Positions 12,456 to 25,577 are shown, counted from the first letter of the stretch. The stretch: 64,000 nt of DNA from Paramecium sonneborni (GCA_905182985.1 CAJJDN010000071.1:230508-294507); one strand, 5' to 3'. The notes: generated by a model from the sequence alone, not told the origin. Numbers and translations are program-made.

Positions 12456-14467
12456 TCAATAAAAATAGAAATTTTAATTTTATGAAGGTGTCACTATGTT
12501 TTGTGAAATCAATAGCAAAGGATTAAATAAGAATAATTATCTTAGCTATTTGACACCATTTATTATAGATTCTTTATCTAATACTTAACTCTAAGTTGAT
12601 GATTAGTTTCTATATAAATATTCTTAGCTAAATTTTATATTTTGTTCTTCTCAATAATAATATCGATTTATTATATAAGACTAGACTAGAATAGGATCTA
12701 ATTTAAATTCTGGAAATATCTCATAAGTTATGTATTTACCAAATGAGTCTACATCAGGCAAATTAAAATTTAATAATTTATTTTCAAATAAAGTCTTAGA
12801 TTGCTTTGATAATTCTGTTGCATAAATAGATAAGAAATGCAACATTGTAATTTCTTTTCTTGTCTCAAAAATTTATTAAAATTATGCCTAAATTGGAAAT
12901 TAAGAGAAATATGTATCTAAAAATTATTTGTTGACACTAAACATCAAAGTAGATTTTCCATAATTTAAATTTAGTTTTACAATTTTATGTTTTAAATTTT
13001 CATCTTCAATTTCTATTTATAATTTAAATTTATTCTGGATTTTTGAATGTTGTTATACATTTAAAATATGACCATAGAATTCTTAATAAATTCTTTTGAT
13101 TTGATTTATGTAATATATCTCTATAGTTTCTATCCCTTTAATATAAAGAAAAATAGAACACAAATTATTTAATTATACTGCAGCTTATGTTGCTTCTTCA
13201 AATGGTTCAAGTATAGTTATAATATTTTTATACAATTCTGGAAATTTTTAATAATATTCCACCAATTATTAACAAGGACTTACCTTAGATTATTCCATCA
13301 TTAAAATTTTATGCAATAATTCTAATTTATTATCTTCTTCTACAATATAAGAAGGTTCCTCATAATACTAAATAAATTAACGAACACAAAATATTGATAC
13401 CCAAGGATGATCTGAAAACATTAAACTAAATGCCATATCTCCTGGTTGTTATACAATAACATTCATTGCTAATCTATTTCGAATTTATGCTTAACATGTT
13501 TCTCTTTTATTTTTTGCCACATATGCTACATTAGTTAATTATGAAACAAATTCTTCTTCATGTTTACTAAATTAAGATTCAAGTATTTTTAAATTTTACT
13601 TCCAATTCTTTTACATTCTTTTTTAATTTGTAAGAATCATCTCTACCCTCTGTTTTTATATCTTCATTTATCAATCTTTCCAATTCTGTTGCTTTAGCCA
13701 ATATTTTCTCATATTTTGCTTACAATTCATAATACCTTTACTTTTCTTTCAATATTGATGTCTCAAATTCTTAGGTCATTTTTACTATTCTATTTTCAAA
13801 ATTATGTATCTAAATTTTTGCATTTGATAATTTTTTTTATAATTTTGTTACTTATTCAAAAATATATTTATTACTTCTATCTAAACTGAATTACATTGTC
13901 AAATCCAGCATAAAAACACAATATTTCCAAATATATTCTATGCATTAAGATAATTTCTTATTTTATGGAATTAAGAATTTAATTATGCTTTCTATGTCTC
14001 CATTCACAATTTCTATCAATTTAGGTATTGCAGTAATATTATATTTCTTATAAGGATTTAAATCATCAGCAACTCCTAAAATATTTGAATCATCTTTTTA
14101 AAATAGCTATTATTTCTTAACTTATTTATTCCAATGAACATATTAATTAATATTCTAATTCTTATTAAGTGATACTATGATGCAATTAATAACTATTTTA
14201 ATAATGTTGCAAATTTATAGAATTGATTATTTCTTTAGGCATATATTGTAAAGAATTAAGTATTAAATCATGGATTCTTTAATCTGAATCTGAAGGTATA
14301 AATTCTTAAAGCTTTTATTCAACCTTCCAATTAATTCTACTTGTTCTTAGTTTGGGTGTGCTTTAAACTTTATTTAAAGGAGTACATAAATCTGGAACAG
14401 TTTTAACTAATTTAATCTTTGGAGTTGATTTTCTATTTGAAATTTTCCATACTGATTATGTGAACAT
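12456..14467 (-). CDS. Coiled-coil protein, unknown function
   Basis: Runs from ATG 14467 to about TGA 12456, roughly 620 residues after several short introns; not all are placed with certainty. The N-terminus is basic and Ser/Thr/Pro-rich. The centre (forward about 13550-13900) is a Lys/Glu/Gln coiled coil (QEFETSILKEKQRYYELQA). The C-terminal third has a more globular part with SDHPWVSIFCVRQF and YYEEPSY. I do not recognise the family. It starts about 200 bp from the next minus-strand gene. Confidence 0.65.
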
Positions 14468-14673
14468 GAATTTATTGATGGTATATTATTTATATATAAA
14501 TATTTGTATATTTTAGACAAAAATGACATTTAATCATTTATAATTTTGTTTATCTTATATATATGTATAGATTTATATGTTATATTAAAAGAGAATTTTC
14601 AAGGTTAGATAAAATAAATAAAAATAGACAATAAAATAATAATAATGTTATTTTTGATTTAATTCTATCTCAT

Positions 14674-15185
14674 TCAAATTTAGGCTTAATGACACCTACA
14701 TTATTGTAATATTCATCATGAATTTATGATCTGTCAGTATAAGTGTGAGCAAAAATAAAAGATGATCCAATAACTAAGAATGAATATAATTTGAATCTTT
14801 TCCAATTTTGATTTTGTAAATATCCTTATTTGAAAACAGCCTTATTCTTTGGTCTAAGAAATAAAATAAAAAAATACTGATAGTATGTAGGAACTCCTGT
14901 AGTTGTTTATCTATAAAAATATGAGACAGGAATAAACTATAAAAACTATTCAAAGTATATTACATATAATAAGCTGAATATTAATCCGGATGCAGCAAAA
15001 TTAAGAATCCATTCATATTTATATGTGTTTAATTTATCAGCATAATCCATCTTTCTTTCTCTTAATGCTTCATTCATATAAAATTTATAGAGAGGTTGAT
15101 CATAGAATGATTTTTCAACTGTTGCTATGTATCTCTTCTCTTAATCTCTATTTGGAATAGGTGGAATCTAATCTTCAAATCCCAT
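14674..15185 (-). CDS. Small membrane protein, unknown
   Basis: Intronless, 170 residues (MGFEDQIPPIP start, PKFE end). One clear hydrophobic segment (WILNFAASGLIFSLLYVIYF), a second weaker one (YYQYFFILFL) and a third (LYSFLVIGSSFIFA) suggest 2-3 membrane passes. Charged, Tyr-rich termini resemble small accessory subunits of ciliate mitochondrial complexes, but that is only an impression. Confidence 0.75.
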
Positions 15186-15210
15186 ATTTAATAATTTTAT
15201 TATTTATATA

Positions 15211-15610
15211 TCAATAAACCAATCTGAAAATATCATTGTGTACATATAATCCACCTTATCCATTTGGAAGAATTTGAAAACTTTAAGAGAACTTAAATGT
15301 ATCTGAATCATCCATTTGTAACTAACCTGTAACAAAGAGGAAAAGAGAATTCTATACTGCTCCTGGCTAAACATCCATATCATCTATTTTATAGACAATC
15401 TTTTAAAATGACAATGATTCTAACTTTTAATTTATAGATTTAATTCCATTATATTATTCTCCTCCTTAAATAATTGTAGATAAATAATATTTTACCATAT
15501 GTCATAATAGACGCATCAGTATAAAATTAAATCAAAGACATTTTATTAGTCATCAAAGTTTAATAGTATTGTTGTAAGAATTATTAGGCTATACTCTAAG
15601 CAGGATTCAT
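15211..15610 (-). CDS. NTF2: Nuclear transport factor 2
   Basis: 122 residues, the normal NTF2 length. Start MNPAQSIAQQFLQQYY; FYTDASIMTYGG; GIKSINQKLESL; KIDDMDVQPGA; LFLFVTGQLQMDD; FSQSFQILP; end YVHNDIFRLVY. One 31-nt intron at 15465-15495 splits the Gly codon after MTYG. NTF2 is a dimer that carries Ran-GDP into the nucleus through FG nucleoporins. This is notable beside the Nup98-96 gene 13 kb away, though linkage is probably chance. Confidence 0.95.
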
Positions 15611-15750
15611 TATAAATTATTATTTTTTTAATGATTTATGAATTATTCTAAAAACAATCTATATAATCCATAAAAAGAAGATATATTCTGCTTATTTTTT
15701 ATATTTCAACATTTAATATACTTTTTAAATTAATTATATATAAAAATAAA

Positions 15751-16564
15751 TCATTTATTTGAATAATCACTCCATCCACTTAAAGTTAGGTTCTATTTAG
15801 AAGACTCTTAATTAGTTGATCTTTATTGAACTTTATTTTTAGGTATTATGCTATTATAATAATTATTATGTGTTTTATATCTATTAGTTGTTTATGTGTA
15901 ATTATTTTAAGTTCTATTTTTGTTATATTAGACGTGAGGCAGAATCACTGTAGTAAGAGTTTCTTACTTTAACAATTTAAATTCTTCTAAATATTGATTT
16001 AATTGTAGATCATTATAACGAAAAGATGCTGGTTTTTATTCAGGAAAGTTGCTGCTACAGATTTCAACAACAGGGGTTTCAGTAGTTTTTTTAGTAGTGA
16101 ATCTTTATGTCTAAGAGATGGGATTTACTAATGTTTCTTTTTGTATGATTGGCTTAAGTTTTCCTAAACCTTAATGCCTTTGAAAAAACATGTTTTTTGA
16201 TTTTAGATCTAAGACTGTCGAATTTCTATTGAGAGGCTCTTTAGATTTTTCGAGTTCCTTACAGACTGGCTTTTACATGTTGAACTTCTTTAATTAAAGC
16301 TTATTGATTGAAATGTTTTGAGCTCGTATTTATTAGAAATTATAATTTTACTAGATTTAATGTGAGGATGGTCTAGGTATCCTATATGATATCTATTGAT
16401 AGTATTAAGTTAATAATCATAAGGATTAATTTGTGGATTTTATTTGGCATTTTCCCTTCTTGTTTTTTGATAATGACTAAATAGATTCTTATCACAAAAT
16501 TCTTCATCAACTAATATTGACTAAAATCTTATAAGTTAAAACTTACTTAATCCTAATTATTCAT
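15751..16564 (-). CDS. Basic, low-complexity protein, unknown
   Basis: ATG 16564 (MNNQDQSILVDEEF after a 26-nt intron GTAAGTTTTA...TTTTAG), stop near TGA 15751. The protein is rich in Lys, Ser, Asn and Gln, with KSSKIIISNKYELKTF, then a Ser/Lys/Arg stretch, then a Pro/Thr-rich part (KTTETPVVEI). At least one further intron is needed between these parts. No family is recognised. It is head-to-head with the Lys-rich protein at 16604, with 39 bp between starts. Confidence 0.6.
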
Positions 16565-16603
16565 ATATTAATTTATTATATATAAATATTTAGTAATTCA
16601 ATT

Positions 16604-17201
16604 ATGAAAGGATTAGAGGATGATACTTAGAAGATATAAAATGAAGATTTAAATATGAATAATGAAGAGAAAGAAATTCTTGAATAGAAATGTAAAATTA
16701 ATCTCAATTATTATATAAGAATAAATTTTAAACAACAGTGGAGTTTTAGCAGCTTATGAATATTTTTTAAGAAGACTTTGTAAAGATGGATTTCCAAATG
16801 GAAATGTATATGAATTTGCAGCTTAAGCAGTATTGAAATACGAAAAAAAAAAATAAGCAGAACAGTTTCGTAAATAAACTATGGCTAAATCACTAGCTGA
16901 ACTTTAATTAAGTAAAACTATAATAATTAAATAAAAGATGAATCTTTAAAGGCTTAAATTTAAGTTAAAAATGAAGGAAAGTAAGAGGGAAAAAATGATA
17001 AAAATAAATAGGAAGGAAAAAATGATAAAAATAAATCTCCATAAAAAGTAACTAAAGATTAGTAAGATCAAAAGAAAGAATAGAATAAAAAAGATTAATA
17101 ATAAAAAGGGAAAGAAGATAAGAAAGATTTAAAAATTCAAGGTATTATTAATTCATCAAAAATTATTAGAAAAGACAGATCCAAAATAAAAAAAGAAATG
17201 A
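16604..17201 (+). CDS. Small Lys-rich protein with helical N-terminus, unknown
   Basis: After a 28-nt intron the frame reads NNSGVLAAYEYFLRRLCKDG, NGNVYEFAAQAVLKYEKKK, a tidy helical domain of about 90 residues. A charged tail with a twice-repeated EGKNDKNK and Lys/Gln runs follows. Three introns of 26-28 nt (the last GTATTATTAA...TTATTAG) bring the frame to TGA 17199-17201; without the last one the frame stays open into the convergent gene. Function unknown; the N-terminal helices could be a dimerisation domain. Confidence 0.7.
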
Positions 17202-17297
17202 ATAAATATTTGTTTCTATAAACTACGTAGATTTCGAATTGCTATTTATTATACTTAAACAGAATATATATATACAATTAAAATATAGAGTATATCT

Positions 17298-19355
17298 TCA
17301 AAAGCTTTTGTTTTAAGTATTTAAATATTACTGCTTTGATAATTGTTATTAGCCTCCTCTTTGTAATTTTAAAACCGTTGAGATATCTAATTATTTTAGA
17401 GCATAACTTCTTTATTTTTTATCAGCATAAGTTCTTAAGATAAAATATTACTTGGCATACTCCCCAGAATTTACATAGAGATGATATTCTATTAATTTTA
17501 AGAATACTTTTTCCATCTCGTTTATTTATACAGTTGAGAATTGAGGCAGTACTTTTGCAAAATTATTATTTTCAAAAGATTCATCATCCCATATTTTTGA
17601 TGCCATTACCAAAGCAGTAAATAAGATTTTCTACCAATTCAAACAATTTATTTCTATGCCTTAATTATAATTTAATAATCTGTTTATGTATATCATTGAA
17701 ATAATTGCTACTTCTCTTTCCATTTTCGTTGTTATCATTATATTTTTGCAATAGTTTTATATGATATCAACATTAGGTATATAATTAGACATAGATTTAT
17801 CAATAAAAACTTTATTAAATAATAGATAATCATCTAAATTATATGTAGTATCTACAGAAAAATAAGATTTAGAAATTTACTATTCACTATTATAATTTAT
17901 TATTACAAATATTACTTATTATTATCTTATTCTTAATCTTAAAAATAATCTTATTATTCCTATTCAGTCTATAATTTTGATTATTCACTTTGATCAAGTT
18001 TTTATAACTATTCAGTGGCAACATCTTCATTTCCGTAATATTAATCTGTAATTTCAGGTTCTATTATTGCTTCTCTTAAATAATCTTAACAAATTGTCTC
18101 ATCTACTTTTGACATATTAACTATTTGATCATTATTTTCTTCTTCTTAATCATCCTCACTGTATTTTACTTAATTTAATATAATTAAATAATACTTCCAG
18201 ATTCATATTCTTCATATTAATCAGATTCTTTAAAAATTGCTTATTAAATTTCTTAAATTTCATTTTCGAGATATTTTTATTACTCTAAATCAACAATGAA
18301 TATCATTTTTTATAAAGTAATACCAACACAATAACTTATTTCTTCTATATCAATATTAATTAAAGTTGAAGCTAATTTTCCATTATCAAATGATTAGTAC
18401 ATCAATTAAATCTAATCTTACTATAAATTTATTTCTGCTCCAATACTATTTTTTGAATTAATTTATAATAATTTTTTCAATAGATTATTATTCTTATCAC
18501 AATTTGATTTAATCATAGATTTTTTTTTTTTAGTTTATTTTATTTTTACTACAGGATGATTAATAGTTTTTGATAATGGTTTAGATATTATTTCTTTATT
18601 TATTGACAAAGAACTTGCATGAATTGTTTCTTGATTTAAAATTAATTATTTTGATTATGTATCACTAAATTAAGGACTTCTATCATTATTTCCATTAATA
18701 GAACGCTTTTCTAATTTAGGTAAAACTCTTGGTTTTATTACTCCTACTTCTTAATGAGGTGAGAAATGTTTTAAAGAAGAACGTCTATTAACAGGTTTTA
18801 GTATTTCAACATATGTATTATTAATGACTTAATCAAATTTGCCATGAGAATTTAATTATCCTGGTAATGTATTTCTATTCTATTTATTGTTATTAGGAGT
18901 TAAGGAAGGTTATCCATTATAATTGTGAGGATCATAATGATCGTTTAAATATTTAAACAGATCTAAAAATTTTTGTTTATGTCCAGGTAACAATTTAATC
19001 TCTTACAATACTAGATTTTATGAATCTATAGTCTATTGTGCTAATGATTATAATCCACCTTTATATCCTCTTAATAATAATTTATTAGTATATTATTATA
19101 AATTGTATTCAACTAATTATCTAATAATAATAGATCTCTCATTTACTTGTATAATAAACTTTCCTTGATATCAGTTAAATCAGATCGATAAGATGCATGA
19201 CTACTGAATTCTGTATCTCTATATGATTGTTCTATTATAACTACCCTTTAAATACTTTTCATTGTTTTTTTTTAGTTATTAGGTACAGTTGACTTAGCAT
19301 TCTGAATCTTATTTACATAACTCTTCATACGAAAATCATCATCCCATTTTTTCAT
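17298..19355 (-). CDS. Cyclin (PHO80/cyclin Y-like) with long N-terminal extension
   Basis: Start MKKWDDDFRMKSYV, stop TGA 17298; about 660 residues with several short introns. The last ~170 residues contain a cyclin box: MEREVAIISMIYINRLL, ILFTALVMASKIWDDESF, NEMEKVFLKLIEYHLYV, YAKQYFILRTY. ALVMASKIWDD is typical of PHO80/cyclin Y-type cyclins, which activate PCTAIRE or PHO85-type CDKs. The N-terminal 450 residues are low complexity (Ser, Asn, Lys) with an acidic Gln/Glu/Asp stretch before the cyclin box. A 26-nt intron GTATTATTTA...TTAAG joins ESG to IKYSEDD. The N-terminal and cyclin parts could in principle be two genes, but I find no TGA between them once this intron is removed. Confidence 0.75.
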
Positions 19356-19415
19356 TTTATATATATATTTATAAATATATATAATAATAAACCATTGTAA
19401 TCAAAAAAACATCAA

Positions 19416-19816
19416 TCAAATGATTTTATGCTCTCTATCACTTCCTAAATGACTTTGCCTATATGCTAGTCTTGCCCTAAACATTTAATTATTCATGTTT
19501 ACCAATAATTTTTATATGGAGATAGGCTTGATTCATATCGAATATTTTAGAAATTTTTAAGTTACTCCAATTTAAGTTAAAGATCTTTTTTCTTGCTTCT
19601 AAAACATTTACGATTCTCAACCTTATTATCTATTGTCAAGCTATAGTTGCAAACATATCCCAAATCTTTCAAATTTATTGATAACAATCGTTCAACTCTA
19701 ATTGCATTTCTTTGCTTTATTTTTTGAAAATTTTAATAATCCTTCTCTAACTTCTAAATTATCTATTAAGTTCTTTATTAAGGTTTTCCATTAACACAAG
19801 TTTACAGTTTCATCAT
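19416..19816 (-). CDS. Small basic helical protein, unknown
   Basis: About 124 residues: MMKLQTCVNGK start, a helical KLEKDYQNFQKIKQRNAIRV stretch, then ENRKCFRSKKKDLQLKL and end ARLAYRQSHLGSDREHKII. A 26-nt intron (GTAAACATGA...GTTTAG) near 19490 joins NYW to ARLAY. No family recognised. Confidence 0.65.
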
Positions 19817-19893
19817 TATATTAACTAATTATAAATGATTTATTTTTCTAAAGATATATATCAGATGACTGATTATATGTAATCATTAATAAA

Positions 19894-20264
19894 TCATACT
19901 TTATTTATATACTGAATTAATTGGACTAATATAATCCTTTCATTAATGATAAGACTAATATTCTTATTATATTTTTATTAATTATTATCCTTTTTTAATC
20001 TTCTTTTTTATCGAAGATGAATTTTGATTATGACATCAAAATATTGTGCTAAAGCTTTATAATTATTAAACAAAATGAGATGAAAAGATGGATCTTCTTT
20101 TTAAATAAAAAATACTCATAATTCAACTTTATTACAACATCATATTCTCTAAATAAATGAATAATAAATTATTTATTGATTTATCTATATACACTATTTC
20201 ATAGTTGAAAAAAATAAGTTAATTAAGATATAAATCTTCGTTTCTTTTTATCATAGATTCAACC
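19894..20264 (-). CDS. Possible small ORF, low confidence
   Basis: Reading MIKRNEDLYLNQLIFFNYEI and, after an assumed 40-nt non-coding piece, EDPSFHLILFNNYKALAQYF followed by a basic RQKRRLKKDNN tail. The two parts have coding-like composition but the joint is longer than normal Paramecium introns. Part of it lies in the duplicated segment starting at 20011. Confidence 0.3.
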
Positions 20265-21174
20265 TCAACTGATACTTATTTTAAACAATGAAATCACTTT
20301 AATTTTCGTACAAACAAGATAAATTAAAAAATTACAAATAGCGTTTGTAAATTTTAAATAGTTTTGGTTACTTCTGATATTGAGAATTACTGAATAAAAG
20401 ACTTAAACCTTATATATGTATAAATTTAAATTACTTAACATAAAAATTCTATAAAAGGGATTGATTACAATTGCTGAGAATAATTTAGATTTTTTGATTT
20501 TAGTATAATTATTAATAGAGATTTTTAGTAATTTTTTAAATGATATGAATAAAAATATCAAATTGTAAAAGTGATTTAGATGATTATGCAATTGGGCATA
20601 GAAAGTAAAGGATGAAGAGTAAAAAGTGATATATGAATAAATAATAAGAATTAGGATATGTTTAATTAATGATGATTATTTATAAATATATAAAATTGAT
20701 TAAGAAATAAGAATGAGATCCACAAAGAAACATGCTACTACACATGCAGAAAATTCATTTAAATTGTCAGTTGGATAGATAATAGCATAGAAATTTAAAT
20801 TAATAGATAAAGTAGGTTAAGGGAGTTTTGGTATGATTTTTAAGACAGAAAATTTGGAGACAGGAGATATATTTGCAACAAAATTTGAGAAGAGAGAGGA
20901 GAATTAAAATGGAATGAGTTTATTAGTTAGAGAAATAAAAGTATTGATAGAGGTTTAAGAATTTGAAGGTAATATACAAATTGATTAAGGTTTTCCATAG
21001 ATTGTATTTTATGGTAGAGATGAACATTATAATTACTTTATGTAAACATATTTAGGTTAGAATTTGGAACATCTTTTGAAACGGAATAATTATAAATTTA
21101 GTTTGTGTACAGTTTGTAGAATAGGAATAAATTTAATAGATAGATTAAAATTATTGCATTCTAAGAATTTAATT
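20011..21174. repeat. Left copy of contig-overlap duplication 2 (matches 21176-22339)
   Basis: 1,164 bp identical by eye to 21176-22339 (offset 1165), with the single N at 21175 between them. The left copy ends at the gap and the right copy starts at it, so this is a suffix-prefix contig overlap left unmerged. It creates a false 5' half of the casein kinase gene at 20713-21174 and a false second upstream region. Confidence 0.92.
20713..21174 (+). pseudogene. Duplicate 5' fragment of the casein kinase 1 gene (assembly copy)
   Basis: Starts [16 protein letters not shown] and runs through the Gly loop to LKLLHSKNL, where the gap truncates it just before the HRD loop. It is the same sequence as 21878-22339. 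Treat as one locus with the full gene. Confidence 0.85.
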
Positions 21175-21175
21175 N

Positions 21176-22339
21176 TCGAAGATGAATTTTGATTATGACA
21201 TCAAAATATTGTGCTAAAGCTTTATAATTATTAAACAAAATGAGATGAAAAGATGGATCTTCTTTTTAAATAAAAAATACTCATAATTCAACTTTATTAC
21301 AACATCATATTCTCTAAATAAATGAATAATAAATTATTTATTGATTTATCTATATACACTATTTCATAGTTGAAAAAAATAAGTTAATTAAGATATAAAT
21401 CTTCGTTTCTTTTTATCATAGATTCAACCTCAACTGATACTTATTTTAAACAATGAAATCACTTTAATTTTCGTACAAACAAGATAAATTAAAAAATTAC
21501 AAATAGCGTTTGTAAATTTTAAATAGTTTTGGTTACTTCTGATATTGAGAATTACTGAATAAAAGACTTAAACCTTATATATGTATAAATTTAAATTACT
21601 TAACATAAAAATTCTATAAAAGGGATTGATTACAATTGCTGAGAATAATTTAGATTTTTTGATTTTAGTATAATTATTAATAGAGATTTTTAGTAATTTT
21701 TTAAATGATATGAATAAAAATATCAAATTGTAAAAGTGATTTAGATGATTATGCAATTGGGCATAGAAAGTAAAGGATGAAGAGTAAAAAGTGATATATG
21801 AATAAATAATAAGAATTAGGATATGTTTAATTAATGATGATTATTTATAAATATATAAAATTGATTAAGAAATAAGAATGAGATCCACAAAGAAACATGC
21901 TACTACACATGCAGAAAATTCATTTAAATTGTCAGTTGGATAGATAATAGCATAGAAATTTAAATTAATAGATAAAGTAGGTTAAGGGAGTTTTGGTATG
22001 ATTTTTAAGACAGAAAATTTGGAGACAGGAGATATATTTGCAACAAAATTTGAGAAGAGAGAGGAGAATTAAAATGGAATGAGTTTATTAGTTAGAGAAA
22101 TAAAAGTATTGATAGAGGTTTAAGAATTTGAAGGTAATATACAAATTGATTAAGGTTTTCCATAGATTGTATTTTATGGTAGAGATGAACATTATAATTA
22201 CTTTATGTAAACATATTTAGGTTAGAATTTGGAACATCTTTTGAAACGGAATAATTATAAATTTAGTTTGTGTACAGTTTGTAGAATAGGAATAAATTTA
22301 ATAGATAGATTAAAATTATTGCATTCTAAGAATTTAATT
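21176..22339. repeat. Right copy of contig-overlap duplication 2
   Basis: Partner of 20011-21174. This copy continues into the intact casein kinase 1 gene, so it is the one to keep if the overlap is collapsed. Confidence 0.92.
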
Positions 22340-23491
22340 CATAGAGATTTAAAACCAGATAATATATGTATAGGATATGAAGATGTAGATTAAATATATT
22401 TAATTGATTTTGGATTGTCAAAATATTATAGAGATTAAAATGGAACTCATATACCTTAAATAGATAAAAAAGGAATAATAGGAACAGCAAGATATGCTAG
22501 TTTGACTGCTCATTTAGGTAATGAATAATAAATATAAATTTATAGCTAAGGAATAATCACGTAAAGATGATATTGAGAGTTTAGGATATGTATTAGTCTA
22601 TTTAGCAAAAGGGAAATTACCATGGATGAATTTAAATACAACTACAAAATCAGAGAAGTATTAGAAAATAAAAGAGTTTAAATAACAATTGACTTTGGAG
22701 AAGCTTTGCGAAGGATTGCCTAAAGTTTAACCTAATTATCATCATTTAAGTGTTTCTTGAATTTATTCATCTATGCACGTGGATTAGACTTCTAAGGTGA
22801 ACCAGATTATGCTTTCCTGAAAGAATTGTTCTAGAAATAATTACAATTGGAATCCTAATAAGGTCTAGCCAATTTAGAATACGAATGGGAGCGATATCCT
22901 GAAATTAAGAAACGTAAATCTAGATTATAAACTAATTTATTAAAATAAAAAATAGGTATTAGTTCTCATATTTAGAAAAATTAATTCATTAAGGTGTAGA
23001 TTCAGAAATTCGTAAAAATAGTGAAGATAAAGGTTAAGAGCATAAAGGAAGTTCTTTTTTAAATTTACCATTTAAAGATTAATAAATTGATTCCTAATCA
23101 CCTGATATCAAAAATAAATAGAGTAGAGTATATTATATCTAATTATTCATTTTAGAATATTAGTTAAAATATATCCAGTTTTGGAACTAGTTAAATTAAT
23201 AATTATTAGATTAGTTAAATTGATAAATTTAAGAGATTTTAAACTGAAAGAAAAGATTAAAGAAATAATACAGTTGATACTTAAAAAAAAGAGAGAGAAA
23301 CAAGTCCTAATTAAAAGATTTTTATTAAATAAACAACAACTAAAACAGAAAGGAAAATGGCATTTTTCGAAATTGATAATGATTATAGAGATTATGATCA
23401 TATTGATTAGATTGCCAATGAAGAAGTTAAAATTGTATTTTCTAACATTATTCCTAATTTTGGACGACATAAATCTACATCAGATCTCTGA
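21878..23491 (+). CDS. Casein kinase 1 family protein kinase
   Basis: About 490 residues. [13 protein letters not shown] (Gly loop), FATKFEKRE (Lys), [37 protein letters not shown] (DFG), [12 protein letters not shown] (CK1-specific GTARYAS), [32 protein letters not shown]. Introns of 28 nt (ends TTTATAG near 22550), 20 nt and 28 nt restore frame. The low-complexity C-terminal tail ends RHKSTSDL then TGA 23489-23491. There is a +1 frame discontinuity at about 22715-22750, between CEGLPKV and [11 protein letters not shown], that no visible intron explains. CK1 enzymes are Ser/Thr kinases; ciliates have large CK1 families. Confidence 0.9.
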
Positions 23492-23518
23492 AATAAATAT
23501 TATTTATATATTTAAAAA

Positions 23519-25372
23519 ATGCAACAAAATTACGCAGAATTATTTTTTTCCCATTTCTAAATTGTAGCCAATCAATCTTAACAAGGCAAAAAAATAATTG
23601 AAGAAATTATTGACAGTTTTGAAGAAAGAGTGAATATTGAAGAAAAATATGCAAAATCATTAGAAAAATTAGTAAACAATCTTAGTAAAATTGAAGATAA
23701 GCAATAGTAATATAATAATTCCAATTTATTAGAATGTTTAAAATTCCTATATATTGTCTAAAATGTTTAAGTACTAGTAGATAACGTTAAGCAGAAGGAT
23801 TATGTTAATCATTAAAAGAAGATCTTATTGTTTAATTAAAATAATTAATTTAATAATAAAATGCTTCTTCTAAAAAATTAATAGATGAAGCTAAGAAATT
23901 AGAGAAAGAGCATTTGTTTCTCAATTCAGAATATAAAAGAGTATTAATTATATATATATAATTTTTAGAATTTTTAAGATTATAAATAAAAAAAGAGAGA
24001 ATACGAACAAAATGCAACAGTATTGGTTGTTTATAATCTTTTATCAGAATATCCTGAAAAAAAAAGATTAAGTTAATATTAGAAAGTTTCATCTGTGACA
24101 AAAGAATCATAAGAATTGGAATAAAGATATAAATAATCAGTGGCAGATTATAATACTAATTGTGATACATCAAAAGCAAGAATTCAAGCTATTTTGGCTT
24201 AAATGTAGGAATAAGAAGAAAAAAGAATTACAGTTTTTAAAGACACACTTATAAGATAAATCGTAAGATTAAATATTAATTATATAAGATTTTTGAAGTT
24301 TCTCATTCTAAAAATGTATAGTATGATTTAGATAAAATAAATGAGAAAATTGATGATATACATCCTGAAGAAGAAGTTTAGAAGTTTGCCTAATCTTTAA
24401 AATTAGAGAATCCTCCTCTTTTTGAGAAAACAGAATTGATTCAACTCAATTCATATATTAGCAATAGTTTATAAAAGTTTTTCTCTAAAGAGTTTGATGA
24501 AATTCTCTCCTTAAATAGTGATTAAAAGGTTAAAGAAATTATTTAGCTTGTGGAATAGGGAGCAACAATAAATTCTGAAGATTAAAAATAGGAAAATATA
24601 TATTATGCTGCAAAAATAATATATGATTGTTGGAAGGAATAATAAATAGATGTAGATACATTTAGTTAATTTAAAAAAAAAATATATGATGATTATTAAC
24701 TGAGAAAATTAGTTATTATTGCATTATAAAATAAGAGGGCTACTTCAAAATTTAGACTTGGACCTATAGCATTCTAAAATGCAGTTAATTTGTTTAATTC
24801 AGTCTTAGAAATAGTATTCAATATTTTATTTATATTAGTGCTTAGAGACATTTGATGCAGGCACATCTAGACAGTTAATGAATTTATCTTTCACTTTTCA
24901 TAAAGAAAATATAGAAAATGGTAGATCATAATGTTATTTTATTTAAAATGAATTTGCTAAACTTTAAGTTTGGGAAAATAGAGATTTATGGGAAACTAGC
25001 ATTATATAATAAATTTATGAATAAATTAAAGAATAATAATAAAGGCAAAAATCTTTAACGTATATTAATTGTTATAATATTAGTCTTTTCGATTAAATTT
25101 AAACAGAAAAAAATATGATTTTGACAATTCTCACACAAATGGCATAAAATATGCTATTATTTAATTTTAAATTTGGAGCAATCAAAGATATTATGTTTAA
25201 ATTTATGGCTTTTTTTGAATTGAATGAAGAAATCTCTTCTGATTTATTTGTAAATATAATTAATAATTTAATTATAGAATGCTATTGAAGGTTTTGAGAA
25301 ATAGAAATAATTGAAAGACTAATAAGAAAAATAAAATCAACTATAATAACAAGAGTAGAACTAAACAATAGA

Positions 25373-25432
<60 letters not shown>

Positions 25433-25540
25433 GTAATAATAATAATAGTAATAATAACAATAGTAATAATAATAATAGTAATAATAATAGTAATAATAAT
25501 AATAATAATAGTAATAGTAATAATAATAATAATAATAGTA

Positions 25541-25577
<37 letters not shown>

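Noticed and set aside
17060..17300. Lys-rich plus-strand protein extending into 17300 and beyond
   Set aside because: The open frame runs antisense into the cyclin gene; a 28-nt intron with canonical ends gives TGA at 17199 instead.
20011..22339. Tandem duplication or transposon at the duplicated blocks
   Set aside because: Identical copies abut a single N in all three cases with suffix-prefix geometry and no inverted repeats or transposase; contig overlap is simpler.
25376..25575. CRISPR-like repeat array
   Set aside because: Simple trinucleotide repeat inside a eukaryotic coding region; no spacers.
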